Notes: a model not told the origin generated them from the sequence alone. A stretch of DNA of 64,000 nucleotides from Cheiracanthium punctorium (GCA_038373885.1 JAWZYV010011906.1:1-64000), one strand, 5' to 3'. Numbered from the stretch's first letter, positions 46,801-57,923 are shown. Translations and numbers: made by a program.

Positions 46801-47659
46801 TTAAATTGCATAACCTAGACCACCGATTATCTTTGAGTTTAAGCATACTGTTCATATGCTTCTAAATCAGCTTTCCTGAGCTGTGAAGATTGATAACGTT
46901 ATCACTCAAAAGGTACTTTGATTTAAAATGTTGATTAAAACTTTTGATGTTAAGGAGTTTAAAGCGTGATCAAATTAAAAGGTCTTAGCAAAATTCTAAA
47001 AACAGAAAACGGTAAAAATAATATTTTAATGAATCTGCAATTTTAAGATCAGTAATAAATTTTGTAATCGTTTGTATCGTTTGTCAATCGTTTATCAAAA
47101 ATCATCTGATAAATTTTAATACCCCTCTGTTAAGAAGATACTTTTTTTTATCTTAAAATTAGTTTGCAAAAAGCAAAAGGATTAATTCAATGTGAAATAT
47201 TACGAATTCTAGATTTTTCACTTAATCAAGCATGAGTAACAGTTCTAGATAAAAATATGAGTTCCAAGTCAGTTTCTAAAAACTATCAATTAAGATTAAA
47301 AGGAAATTTGAAGACGGTTTTGGACACATCTAAGCATGTGCAACTAATGAACACTCGGACCATGAGATGCCACATGCCGGGTATTTTAGTTTTGGTGAAA
47401 CAATTTTTTCTTTTCCTTTTTAAATTACATAAATGATACATTGTTTGAAAGAGCATTAGAAACTGAACGCTTTATCAACTTCATCTTTTATCTAAAAATT
47501 TTTTACCTTTTAGTAAGGTTATGTTCACTTCTCTTCTGTAGAATCATCAACTTTTTAACAGTCTAATTTTGATGGATTTCACAGCTTTGCAAAAATAATA
47601 TTAAATTACCTACCGAAGGAAGTCAAAACCCTGTAACTTACACACATACACACACAAAT
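46801..47659. other. AT-rich DNA without genes
   Basis: A short duplicated patch around AATCGTTTGTATCGTTTG (47067) is the only structure. A CACA microsatellite (47641-47656) abuts the next element. Confidence 0.55.
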
Positions 47660-48012
47660 CAGGGCTCGCGCGTACTCGCATTTTACGCGAAATCGATATT
47701 TTTTGAAAGAATTGACTCTCACCTTTTTGAAACTGCGAGTCAAATTTGACTCGCAAAATTTCAGCCGGATAGTTATGCTACTCATGTATGTAATCTAGTT
47801 TATCTTAATCATGCATTGTGGAGAAGTCTATATGTAGGTGAAAATTAATAATTACATGAGAAAAAAGGAACGTCTTTATTTTATCTTTCTTAGATTGAAA
47901 AAAAAAATAATAATTTTTTGACTTTGACTCGCAGTTTCCAAAAATTGACTCTCACTTTTACTGGCTGCTAGTCAACTTGACTCGCAGATTTTGAAGTCTA
48001 GCGCGAGCCATG
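47660..48012. mobile_element. hAT-like miniature element, 353 bp
   Basis: Left end CAGGGCTCGCGCGTACTCGC and right end, reverse-complemented, CATGGCTCGCGCTAGACTTC. Inner inverted motifs GACTCTCAC, TGCGAGTCAAA and TTTGACTCGCA recur in both halves. CAAAT stands just outside both ends (47655-47659 and 48013-48017); a full 8-bp duplication is not seen, perhaps because the left flank is in a CA repeat. The CAGGGCTCG tip is typical of hAT miniatures. Confidence 0.75.
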
Positions 48013-48775
48013 CAAATAAAGTTTTGGATGTGTGTGCTTGAACATTACTTACATCGCATGCTTGCCAAATTTCCTATTATTAGCTGCAGTAGTTTCTGTT
48101 AAGCCACACATTCACACACAGAAAATTGTATTTTCTCCCTGGTCACCTTTCCTACCTTCTGATACATTCTTAATAATAGACTATTTCGAAATTGTGAAAC
48201 TTACAAGTATTGTGAGAGCGTTGTTCTACTATTACTGTTTAAACAAAAACGTTTAAATAATGCCAGAATTACGAAGAAAGTAAAGAAAGATTTGCTGCTT
48301 TTGGGTATTTTCGACATCGCTGGCTCCAAATAACCAACGACGCAAAGGGGGAGGGGTGTGTGAATCACTAGCTTTGATTCTTTCATTGTAGAGATCGGAC
48401 GAGAACGGATATTTTCAACATGTTATGGCCACTGACTAATATTACTGGTTTGTCAATATCGCATGGTACCATATTGCAAAAGTGTTTGATTTCGCATTTA
48501 CTGAACAATTTACGAAGAAATTACAAAGGAAAAGGAATCAAAAGTGCTTGAATTCGTATTTACCGCTCGTAGTATGTAGGACATGTAGCACAGACCATTG
48601 CAATTTTTATGCATTTTTACAACAAATTTTTACTGTGTATTTTTTTTTGTTTTTCATTTAAAAACCACATGCCTCACAGTCACTGTTTAGTATTCATATG
48701 TTTTGATGTATTGTATTGTTAAGTAACTGTTTCCTGTTTATGTAAACATGAATAAAATGGATGGTTCTCCCCCCC

Positions 48776-48778
<3 letters not shown>
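48013..48778. other. Gene-less DNA
   Basis: Frames at 48032-48256 (plus) and 48201-48386 (minus) overlap in opposite directions and have no motif. No element ends. Confidence 0.5.

Positions 48779-48863
<85 letters not shown>
48779..48863. repeat. (AT)n microsatellite, about 42 units
   Basis: An uninterrupted AT run of about 85 bases, the longest in the window, preceded by a short poly-C. Confidence 0.97.
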
Positions 48864-48866
<3 letters not shown>

Positions 48867-49037
48867 AAGGAAGAAAGAAATTTGTTTCGTTAGTGCTTTA
48901 GTTCATATAAGATTAAAAAGGAATGAAAAGCAAACTGGATTTTTAGTCGTCTATGAAAATTTTCCCGTTAATTCAATTTTTCTCTGTCTCTCTTTTTTAA
49001 CCAGCTCTTCTTTTTTTAATTAACCCCTTCCTTGCTT

Positions 49038-49102
49038 TTCCCGAGCTGAACTCGGGCAGGCGAAACGTGCCACACTGGCTCATCCCGAGTGAAGCTCGGG
49101 AA
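49038..49102. repeat. Inverted repeat of two GC-rich hairpins
   Basis: TTCCCGAGCTGAACTCGGG (49038-49056) and CCCGAGTGAAGCTCGGGAA (49084-49102). Each is a near-palindrome (CCCGAG...CTCGGG) and the two are inverted copies of each other, around CAGGCGAAACGTGCC. Stands out in AT-rich DNA. No flanking duplication is seen. Confidence 0.85.
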
Positions 49103-51596
49103 CTATGAATATACTTTTGTATATTAATTTTTTAGGAAGTTTTGTATGCGAATGTTACTGTTATGTTTAAAAATATATGTATGAATGGAAATAAGCAAAA
49201 AAATGCCATTTGTTATCTATAATTCCGAAATAAAATGGGCCTGAAAGGTATTAATTGTTTTTTACTAACATTTATGAATTTCTTATGGTAGCTTATACTG
49301 GATATCTAGGAATTCTCTGTCCCCTAGGATTCTCTGTTCCCGTATTTCTTGACAGATGAATGAATCACACCCCATTTTATAAATTTTTAATTTTATATCC
49401 ACCTATATTCCTCCGAGATAACAATAATAATAAATAAAAAGAAAAGGAACAAACAAACAAAAGAAAACGCCTGAAAATCCGTAACTGCTTTTTCAGCCAA
49501 GGAAAATATTCGAATATACAACACCCATCCCAGATGAGTTATGTCCATCCATACATTAAACGGTATTAAAAAACATTTACCATCCATTTTCATTTCAATA
49601 AATCTTTTAAATATTTCATCCTCCACATCACATCCTGTATCAAAGAGATTTATAGATTCCGTCCATAAAGAACAAGCAGGCATAATTGATAGATTGCCCT
49701 ATTGGTCTCCCGATCTCAGCGCGGTACGAGTTCTATATTCAAAGAAATAAAAATAAAATAATGCAAAACATATAAGGGAACACGTCTTCTTAAACGGAGC
49801 AAGAAGAACCATAGGAACACGAAGAGAGAAATACTACAAGCTGTGGGAAACAAACGCAATCGGAAATCCTGTCTCACCCCCTGCTACTTTTTCTTGCTTC
49901 TCTTTTTCCTTACTATGAGACACTTTTCGTGTAGCTAATTAAAAGAAAAAAAGGAAGGTAAAATCTGAAGTATTATCTAGCGATACGACGATGAGCGTGC
50001 TCTTGTAGGAACAACCGACAAAGGAAAAGAGAACCGTTTAATAACTAACTACTTTATGTTCAGGACTGCCACGGGTGAATTGAACAGGTAGAGCAGTATT
50101 TGGCGAAACTAAAAAATCGCCAAACTTTACAGTGCGTAACGGGTGCCCGTGAAATGAAATCAACAACGTTCGAATTGTAACTGAATTTGCATAAACCGAC
50201 TCACTTTAGAAAATAATTTTGCCAATAATGACTGCATCCAAATGAGTACATTGTATTTAAGGCATGGCAATAATGCCCATTATCTTGAGCAAGCTGTACA
50301 TGTACAAGCAACATCGAAGTCATGAGGGATTGAAAGGGATGGAAGAATTTGACGGTGTATGAGGGTTGTCAATGTCACTACCAGCAAGTATGTCAACTGT
50401 ATTTTCATCATACTCGAACATTTAAAACTCTATTAGAGTGTAATGAAAATGCTGCATATTTATAACAACCTGCATATTTAAAAATATAAGCTAGTTATAA
50501 AATAAACTTTTTTTGCGCCTGCGTTTCCTACAACACAGTAGTGTAAAAAGGTCATTTTTAGACTGATATTTTTTTGCCTGTTTATAAAAATATTATAGGA
50601 AATTAAAATATATTCTCGTAAAAGATAACATATCGGAAAAGAGTTATTGCTTATGAAAGAAAGAACTGACAGTACCGAGTGACACAAAAGATCATGTACA
50701 AATGTTTATGAAGAATAGAAACCGATTCTGAATCACATGTAAATGTACGATCTCAAGCTTTGTTTTCGTATACTATTTAGTAAACAATTTTTAAAAAATT
50801 GATCATTGAAATGTATTTTTGTATACTTGTTTCTCGTTTGATTCAACAAAGGTGGTTTGAAAGCGGCATTGAATAACGTATTTTTAAAAAAAGAACAGTT
50901 ATTAAATCGCCCTTTTTGCATATAAAGCGCGAAATCGGTTTTGATTATTAGTTTCTTTTCCCCCCCCCACCCCCCATGTAGCGTTTTGAAACGCTGCTCG
51001 AAGAAATAGATAACGATCTCCCCTTCCGAAACAAACAAGATTAGTGCTCCACTTTGCTTTTTCATATACAATTAATTATAATGGTTTCTGAAGGAGAAGA
51101 GCATTTTTGTTGCTGCCTGTTCAAAAGGCATAAAAATCCTATCTGATTTAAGTCAGTTTAATTTTATCGTTTTGTCTACATTTTTTTTAATGAGTAAGAT
51201 TGACACTTGTGATAATTTTGAAGTTCGCCGTCTTAAAAAATTCATTTAACATCTAATGATATAAAAAAGGGTAAAATCGACTATATGAAATTTAATTGTT
51301 AACGCGTTTTCTCTAAGCACATAAAAATTTCTTTTTACTTATTGAAAACTCAGATAATGCTCAAAATATAATAGTTTGTTTGAAACTCTTTATTTTACTG
51401 TTTTTACATAATTACCTACGTAAAATCATTTTTTAACGTTTCTATAACTGAACAGAGATTAAACAAGGAAACAAAATAATCAAACGTAACTATAATTTTT
51501 GGCAATTAAATAAACTTCAAGATGGATTAAAATCAGTCGATAGAGCATATTGTAAAAGACTGCATGGACAAAAATAAAAAAAGTTATTAAATATTG
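49103..51596. other. Mostly AT-rich DNA without genes
   Basis: Frames at 49393-49683 (minus, 96 codons, with a phenylalanine/leucine-rich stretch) and 50733-51071 (minus, 112 codons, across a poly-C tract at 50960-50974) have no recognisable domain and lie in low-complexity sequence. No element ends were found. Confidence 0.5.
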
Positions 51597-51604
51597 CTTG
51601 TGAA

Positions 51605-51770
51605 TAGGGGCGTAGCCAAGGGGGGGGGGGTTATGGGGGTCATACCCCCCATGAGAAATTTTTGCCATACAAAATGTATATTCTTCACTACATTATCACA
51701 CACACGTATACATATATATGAGTTTTAGTAGTCGTAACCCCCCCATGAAAAATTTCTGGCTACGCCCCTG
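51605..51770. mobile_element. hAT miniature of the GGGGCGTAGCCAG family, with 8-bp target duplication
   Basis: Left end TAGGGGCGTAGCCAAGG and right end, reverse-complemented, CAGGGGCGTAGCCAGAAA, each followed by a TCATGGGGG-type block. CTTGTGAA flanks both ends (51597-51604 and 51771-51778). 166 bp, non-coding. The 62-codon minus frame here is incidental. Confidence 0.93.
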
Positions 51771-52329
51771 CTTGTGAATCTTTCAAAAGACCCAAAATGT
51801 TCATCTGAACATCTTCCAACTTCCAATAGAAACGCCCTAATAGCATAACATACACTTCTCCCGAAAAACATTTTTTGGGTATGTCTAATATATGGAAAAG
51901 GAAGAATTTCTCAGCAAAATAGTTGAACATAATCACTTTTTAAGCAAAAATCTAAATTTTGGGTTAAGGGCGTTACTCCTGGGCCTACCTCCGGTGATAT
52001 CTATCCTAGCACATAATACGTTATCATTCAGCATCGGTTAATTTGATAGCAATTCGTCACGTGTTAAAATGTACTGTTATTATGCATCTTTATGGAACTT
52101 ATTCTCTATATTCATTCATAAACAGGGTTGTAACAAATGATGGAACCAATTAAATGGGAGAGATGTGTACTTTAGGAAAATAATATAAGAACGTGCTGTA
52201 GCCTTTGCATTATGCAGGTTATGGCTCTTTCACTGATTTCCGTTCGTTTAGAGAGGACAACCGTTGGTATGCGTCGCATTTACATTAATGCCAGAATTAA
52301 TGCCAGCCAAGAGGACATTAATGCCATCT

Positions 52330-52450
52330 GGGCTCGTAGCATACATGCGCTCTTTCACTTCTTTTCTTCCTAGCCAAAATTCACCGGGAGAAAGGTCTGG
52401 TGATCGTGCTGGCCGCGACAAAGATCCACCTTGTCCAATCCAGCACCTAA
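52330..52450 (-). pseudogene. Transposase remnant with the WIGQGG-RPARSPDL motif
   Basis: What it was: the end of the catalytic core of the same transposase group as 32330-32715. Seen on the minus strand in one frame: CWIGQGGSLSRPARSPDLSP, then GEFWLGRKEVKERMYATSPD. Relatives read RWIGRGGPVAWPPRSPDLTPLDFFLWGxMK...VYATP, so glutamate stands where the third aspartate is expected and one residue is missing. After that the frame passes into an ATTAATGCCA triplication (52287-52327). The remnant is only about 40 codons, and the upstream catalytic blocks are gone. Confidence 0.75.
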
Positions 52451-52475
52451 CAATTGTTCCACTCCACCATACATA

Positions 52476-52641
52476 CAGGGCCTGATTTCCGGAAGGGCAT
52501 TCAGGGCAAGAGCCCGGGCCCCCAACAAAAAGGGGGGCCTTCCAAATTGTTCTTTAAGTTAAAAATTTGTAAATTTTGAAAAAGAGGGGCCCATCAGTGA
52601 GGCTTTTGCCTAGGGCCCCCAACTCGTCAGATCTGCCCCTG
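52476..52641. mobile_element. hAT miniature with exact 8-bp target duplication, nested
   Basis: Left end CAGGGCCTGATTTCCGGA, right end reverse-complemented CAGGGGCAGATCTGACGAG. CATACATA flanks both (52468-52475 and 52642-52649). Inside are GGGCCC-rich subterminal blocks (AGCCCGGGCCCCC; TAGGGCCCCC). Its ends resemble those of the 93-2968 element loosely, not closely. Confidence 0.93.
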
Positions 52642-52682
52642 CATACATATGATAACACCTTTTATGACAACCTGTATATGTG

Positions 52683-53380
52683 TAAGTGCATTTGCATGTG
52701 TTTGCAAATCTAGATAATCTGCATACATGCACGCAAAGAGGTACGAATCCTAAATCGGATTACATCTTTCTAATGAAACCATTATACGATTTCTCTATCG
52801 CGCAATCATCTGTCAGTGAAAGTTATCAGACTAAATCACAAAGAGAAATCGCCAAGTCTAAAAAGAGAGCGCCAAGGAGAAACATCGTTTTTATTAAGTG
52901 TCCAGCGACACGCCATGTTCCGTGACCCGTGTCGTCGAGTGTGAGAGACTAGAGATTTGTCTTACCTCAGGGCAACAACGCCCCCCAAGAGAAGGTGGGG
53001 CGCATCCCCTGGAAGCGCCTTCCCACACTTGGAGAGAGAGTTCCGCTCGCTTAAACAGAAGTGAGACAGGTGCATCAAAAAGGAACTCGACTGAATCAGG
53101 TGAAATAAACAGCAGGAACTACTGACCCCGAAATATACAGATTAGAATACTGATTGAGAGGCGCATATTGAGGCGAGGATTTTTATAATGTGGAGACGCG
53201 CTATCGCCTGTGTATTGCAATAGAAGACGCAAAAATGACGAACTTTGCCAAGTCTGGGGAGATGGAAAGTAAACTCAGGCGGTTTTCGGTATTTGTCTTT
53301 TGTCATGAATAGCTGGAAGCATGTCGCGGGTTTGGACACAAACGGTAGGTGAGAAAAGTGCCCTGGAAAACAACTCATAG
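52683..53380. other. Gene-less DNA with a moderately GC-rich open frame at 52898-53125
   Basis: The 75-codon frame at 52898-53125 (plus) has balanced, charged composition (SSDTPCSVTRVVECERLEIC near its start) and no repeat origin that I can see. The upstream frame at 52686-52925 overlaps it in another phase. No splice or promoter signals are convincing. If any host exon exists in the window this is one place to look, but I do not call a gene. Confidence 0.3.
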
Positions 53381-53399
53381 AAAAAAAAAAAAAAAAAAA
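53381..53399. repeat. Poly-A tract of 19 bases
   Basis: Follows CAACTCATAG. A possible retroposon tail, source not recognised; the sequence 53140-53380 before it is moderately GC-rich. Confidence 0.85.
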
Positions 53400-53877
53400 C
53401 TGCGACTGTACTTGTTATTCTTCAAGGATATGTATTTTTTGTGAGTGAAATGAAATACTTTACTCGGGTATTTGACATAGCGTTGTTTAGTAATTTACTT
53501 ATCAATATTGCTTTTGATGCATTTGATTGCTAAACTTTTAAGTGTTTTTAGCTTAAACTGCAGTTGATCAAAATTAAATTTCTATGTCCATTTGGAGCAA
53601 ATGTATTTAAATTAATAATAATTAAATTCATTTTATAAGTAATTACTTTTAAATAACGGAATTACTGATACTTATGAACAAAGGACTGTGGGTGAAGTTC
53701 GATTAAAGGATTTTTGTAAAGCCAAGGCCATGCAGTTAAATTGTGCAATTTAAAAAAAAAAAATTAATAAATCTAGAAGATGAAAAATCATAATTATAAA
53801 TGCAACTTTACGTACATGCTGGGTACGTTAAAAGCTCTTAAAAACTTTAAAATCCAGTAAAAAAGAATTACGATATT
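53400..53877. other. AT-rich DNA without genes
   Basis: Plain AT-rich sequence; nothing supported. Confidence 0.6.
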
Positions 53878-53885
53878 ACACTGCG

Positions 53886-54038
53886 CAGGCGCGTAGCCAG
53901 GAAAATTATTCGGGGGATTTCGGTGAGTGGGGGGGAGAGATGAACTTATATGTGTATAAATAGACGGAATTTCATCACTAATCCAAAAATTTCGGGGGGG
54001 GATATATCCCGATATCCCCCCCCCTGGCTACGCCCCTG
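53886..54038. mobile_element. hAT miniature of the GGGGCGTAGCCAG family, with 8-bp target duplication
   Basis: Left end CAGGCGCGTAGCCAGGAAA and right end, reverse-complemented, CAGGGGCGTAGCCAGGGGGG. ACACTGCG flanks both ends (53878-53885 and 54039-54046). Near the right end is GATATATCCCGATATCCCC, shared inverted with the 1981-2068 copy. 153 bp, non-coding. Confidence 0.94.
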
Positions 54039-54046
54039 ACACTGCG

Positions 54047-55574
54047 GTTTGCCAAACTAGGATAAGAGGGTGATCTTTTGTGTATTTCAAAATGTTACCG
54101 GTAGATGGCGGTGACTTGCGTGATATGAAGCAAACCAGGATTACATTAAAAGGCAGTGAACAAGCAAACAACAGCAATACAACTCTGCATTTCATTGATT
54201 TATTTATGCAGCAATGCTAAACATAACCTCCGCCATTTGGTAGGAATAAAGATTAAGTACGGCGAGTGTCAATACCGAGGATACGGTACGCAAGTATGAA
54301 TTTCATGAACATAGTTTTGCTGAAGGACGTATTTAAGTTCCGAAAATATGTCAGGAAATGACTAGTACAGAAGTCCCCTTAAATAGCCTCATAGCCGAAA
54401 AAATTACCGGAATAAAATTAGTTAACCGTGCACACAACGAGATTTTAAAGCCGTATTTATCACGTCTTCACTCAACACTAAAGGACTTGTTTTCACTGAT
54501 CTGATAATGTGAAGTTGGCTTGCTTAATAGGGGGCACCGTTGGCTTGCTTACTGAGAGCCCCATAATGAAATGTCCAACATCTTCAGCCCTCGTAGATGC
54601 CAAATCTACAGTAGGCTGCTGACCCGGAAAAACGAACATAAATAAAGCTCTTTAAATACTATATTATATTTTGAAAATAATATAATGTCATTCTAGTGTA
54701 AATCTGAAAGTTCGCTTTATACTGATTATAACAGGAAATCTGTTAAATATGCGGATATATATCATTACAAGCAACTCTTGACCCCTTAGAAAAGAAATCA
54801 ATAAATATTATTTTCACCAAAATAAAAAGCCTTTGAAATGTTTTTCCCTTCTCAATCGCTTTAAAATAATGCTCTATTACCTGCCATCCTTTTTAATACA
54901 GTTGTTATCTGAGTTAAATATTCAATTCCTAAGTGATTAAAGAATTTAATGCACTCTTATTTTTCAGATCCTGAAACACCATGTGTTCCGAGGCACAGAT
55001 TCGCCTAACTCCACAATGTATGTACTATACATTTATAGGCACGTATCCTATGGCAAAGGAAATTATAACCGAGAGTAAAAAAGCTAATCATACTGTTTAG
55101 CATACTGCATGCGGGATATTCAGAAAAAAGAAGATCTATCACTTTAATACATTTGCTTCTTCGTGAAATTTCGAATTTCAGGTGACGTATATCTTTTCCA
55201 CAAATTAAACATTATCGGGGTAGTTTGATACGTACATTTGGTCCAGTTTTGCTAGTTAAGCAAGGCATTCTTATTGACAATGAATATAAATTATTAAAAA
55301 TTGTATCTGATAATAATAATCGGATGGTGAATAATAGTTAGATTCTTAATTCTTTCTCGGATGCGATAAAAACAGATAAAAATAAAAGTATACAACGAAT
55401 ACCAAAACTAACTCTCATTACTGTCTTTGCTGCGATGTCCTTAATATGAAAGGGAAAGAGAAATAGAAAACAGTCATTACAAGATTCACCGAGATGATAA
55501 CTATCATCGCATACGAGCCCACACCGATGAAAGTAGCTGCAAATGAGTCCCATAACAGTAAATGACAGAATGGT
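54047..55574. other. Gene-less DNA
   Basis: Contains a CTCF-like match CCGGTAGATGGC at 54098-54109 and a TTGGCTTGCTTA duplication at about 54513 and 54540. The 71-codon minus frame at 55338-55553 has no motif beyond cysteines. No element ends. Confidence 0.45.
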
Positions 55575-55579
55575 TTAGG

Positions 55580-56125
55580 AGTCATTAAATAATTCTAACC
55601 CGTGCATCGGAGAAATTAAAACATCCAAGTCATTACCGGTGGAACAATTCATTGGCCACATCAGCGCATCGAACCCATGTGACGAATAATCAGGGCTGGC
55701 CACTGCTCGGAAAAAACCCCTTTCTTCCCACAGTAACGTCGCTTGATGACTAATTACACAGAGATAGTCATCCGAATTGTAACAGGGTCTGTCTAATGTC
55801 ATTAGTTGTGTAGGGGTCATGGGAAAAGCTGAGGCGATGGGCGGGTCCACTTCCCAGCCACCCAATCACCTAGGGCCATGGAAGTGGATGATCTAAAAGT
55901 AGAAGGGCCGGAAAATTGCAGCTCGAGGGCTGGAAAGAGTCGGCGATGGGTCCAGCTCGTTTTTCAATTTCACACGCGATTTGGTTAATTATGACAAAGG
56001 GATTGGCAGCGTGATGACAAATTGGAGAGCAGTAGGGGGTTCGCGAAGGGGAGTAGAACAAATTTTTAGAACAATTGATGGCTCTTTAATTGGGGGAAAA
56101 TGTTCGGAGTAATTAACCTTTTCTC
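55580..56125. promoter_or_regulatory. Candidate cis-regulatory (conserved non-coding-like) block
   Basis: A balanced-composition block in AT-rich DNA, without transposon tips, microsatellites or repeats. Homeodomain-type cores: GACTAATTACA (55748), TGGTTAATTATG (55982), TCTTTAATTGGG (56082), AGTAATTAACC (56109). SOX-type cores: GAACAATTCATTGG (55642), GACAAAGG (55993), GAACAATTGATGG (56069). Two minus-strand frames (55575-55865, 55870-56061) are open but meet no known domain and are separated by stops. Motif density of this kind is typical of developmental enhancers. Function is inference; a conserved exon is the main alternative. Confidence 0.35.
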
Positions 56126-56776
56126 CTGTTCTTTCACTGTCGGCACAGACCGTACTTATGATTTATTCCAAGGCTAAATGACAATTGAGACGAAATTTCA
56201 ATGCAGTTAGTGCCACGCCTGTCTGCTTTACGGTTTCTTTTCTTTTTTGCTTCTCTGCACTTCCCTTATGTGTATATACCTGTGTCTACGCCTGTATTTA
56301 TCTTTTCAAAATCGAAATAAGAAGTTTGACATTTATCGCGGATAGTCTTATTTTTGTTTTACTCTTCATTCTGTGATTAGAAATGCTCTTCATACTACAT
56401 AAATTGTACAGTTCAGCATGTCATTTAGCATTTAACAAGTTCCCATTCTCTTATTGCTATAACTATTTTCAGTAAGCGGATTTCTTATTCTTTCAACACT
56501 GCCATTACTTTCATCTTCATTGCATTATTTTGTCGATACCGTATACTCTATCGCATTGTGCAAATTCATAACTTTGTGTTTTTAAATGTACAGAATTAAA
56601 CCTTTTAAAATGCAGTGCTAGTTACACTGTTCTATAAAGCTTTATTACAGCATAGAGAGATCTGCAGCAGCATATTCTCTATCATAAACGGGGATGGAAG
56701 ATGTATTTGTAGCTCTCTTACGGACTTACAAAAATGCATTAATAGCTATTGTTTGCCAGGAAAGGAAAGCTCGCGT
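56126..56776. other. AT-rich DNA without genes
   Basis: Nothing supported apart from short chance frames. Confidence 0.55.
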
Positions 56777-57288
56777 CAGGGGCGGCCCTAGGGCGGGCTA
56801 AACCGGACCCCTGTCCTGGGCGGCAAATTTAATGGGCGGCATTTTGGCTCGAGTTTGGAAAATACATTTTTTATTACCAAAAGAATTTTCTAAAGTTGCA
56901 TTGTAATACTATATAATTTTGCATAGTATTATTTAATTTTCTCTCTCCCTTTTTCTGTTGTGAATTTTCCCACAGTCCGAAATCATTGATTGTCCACGTG
57001 ACCATATCTAACGGGAAAACGTAGAACCATGGTTGGACTGACCAATATCTGCCCTTCTGCCCTTGAGCAGACGTGCCCTCTCTTTGTGGATTCTTTGCAC
57101 CCACAATGGAGTTTTTGGCTCTCTGTGACTGACGCATATCGGCTGCATATTATCCGAGTTCTGCTTTCCGCTTCCAGTTTCCCTTGGGGTAGCCAAAGGT
57201 AATCTAGAGGCACACAATATTGAGGAGGAAAAATTTCGGAGTTCCCTCTTTGTGTTCGAGGGCAGATACTGGGGGGGGGGGTTAGGCG
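56777..57288. mobile_element. hAT-type element, left end only
   Basis: CAGGGGCGGCCCTAGGGCGG followed by GTCCTGGGCGGC is a hAT-type tip with GC-rich subterminal repeats. No right end or copy of the flank GCTCGCGT was found downstream, so the element is truncated or interrupted by the repeat at 57289. Overlapping minus-strand frames at 56874-57406 have no transposase motifs. The right border given is the start of the next repeat. Confidence 0.5.
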
Positions 57289-57442
57289 CAGGGGCGCGCA
57301 CCCAGGCTAAGGACTGTCCAGGTTGGCGGCTGCAAAAGACACGCCTGTTGGAAACTGTGTTATTTCTTTTTTTAGAAAATAAGTCTTGGGAGGAGGGCGG
57401 TTGCAAAATTTAAGTTTTGTCAGGGACGCTCGTGGCCCTAGC
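57289..57442. repeat. GC-rich interspersed repeat, copy 1 (hAT-like tip)
   Basis: Starts CAGGGGCGCGCACCC. Its last part (AAATTTAAGTTTTGTCAG, then GG-CGCTC and CCCTAGCTTCGA) corresponds to the end of copy 2 (58037-58082). The middle parts differ. The tip is hAT-like but no target duplication is clear. Confidence 0.5.
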
Positions 57443-57823
57443 TTCGACTCCCAATTTTGAATTTAGGCATGCAGGCTTTGCCCTCTCCCTCTGAAACAAA
57501 ATGTTTGTATTAGTTCCTGTTTGATATGCTATAAAAATGTTTAGTATACATATGACAAGGAGGTCCTGTTCTCCCACGTGGGCACCTATGATGCAGTCCC
57601 ACATTTATTTGCATTAAATATTAATTAAAAAATTACTTTTAATCTATTACATTTCAAAGGGGAAAAAATGTATCCAAAAATAAGAAACTGCGGATTCGCG
57701 TACCTGCGCGCTTCAACCTTTCGATCAACAAACACCAATTTACTTAAAATAATGCAGCACACCACTACCTCATATGCATTCACACACATACACAAGGAAT
57801 CTTCCGTCTATTCAGCATATATC

Positions 57824-57923
57824 TAGGGATGGACGCGAGATGGAAAATAGGCTGTCTCGTCTCGCAAAACAACTTCACATCTCTGTCTCGTCTCGCAAAT
57901 TTCTGTCTCGCCGTCCATCCCTA
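57824..57923. mobile_element. 100-bp miniature element with TAGGGATGGACG ends
   Basis: TAGGGATGGACG at the left and CGTCCATCCCTA at the right are perfect inverse copies. The inside carries two copies of CTGTCTCGTCTCGCAAA. The flanks CATATATC and CATCCAGC agree at 5 of 8 positions, compatible with a decayed 8-bp duplication. Confidence 0.8.

Larger units (their letters stand above)
52133..52674 (-). mobile_element. DD41D-type Tc1-mariner-related relic, interrupted by a hAT miniature
   Basis: Left end CAGGGTTGTAACAAATG and right end, reverse-complemented, CAGGTTGTCATAAAAGGTG. TA lies outside the right end (52675-52676); the left flank is AA, probably decayed. A transposase remnant is on the minus strand. 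The 166-bp hAT miniature at 52476-52641 split it later. Without that insertion it is about 370 bp. Confidence 0.75.

Noticed and set aside
50733..51071. 112-codon minus-strand frame
   Set aside because: Crosses a poly-C tract giving glycine/tryptophan-rich text; no motif.
57008..57406. 132-codon minus-strand frame as a gene
   Set aside because: Overlaps two other open frames in hAT-like and GC-rich repeat sequence, runs through a poly-G tract, no domain.
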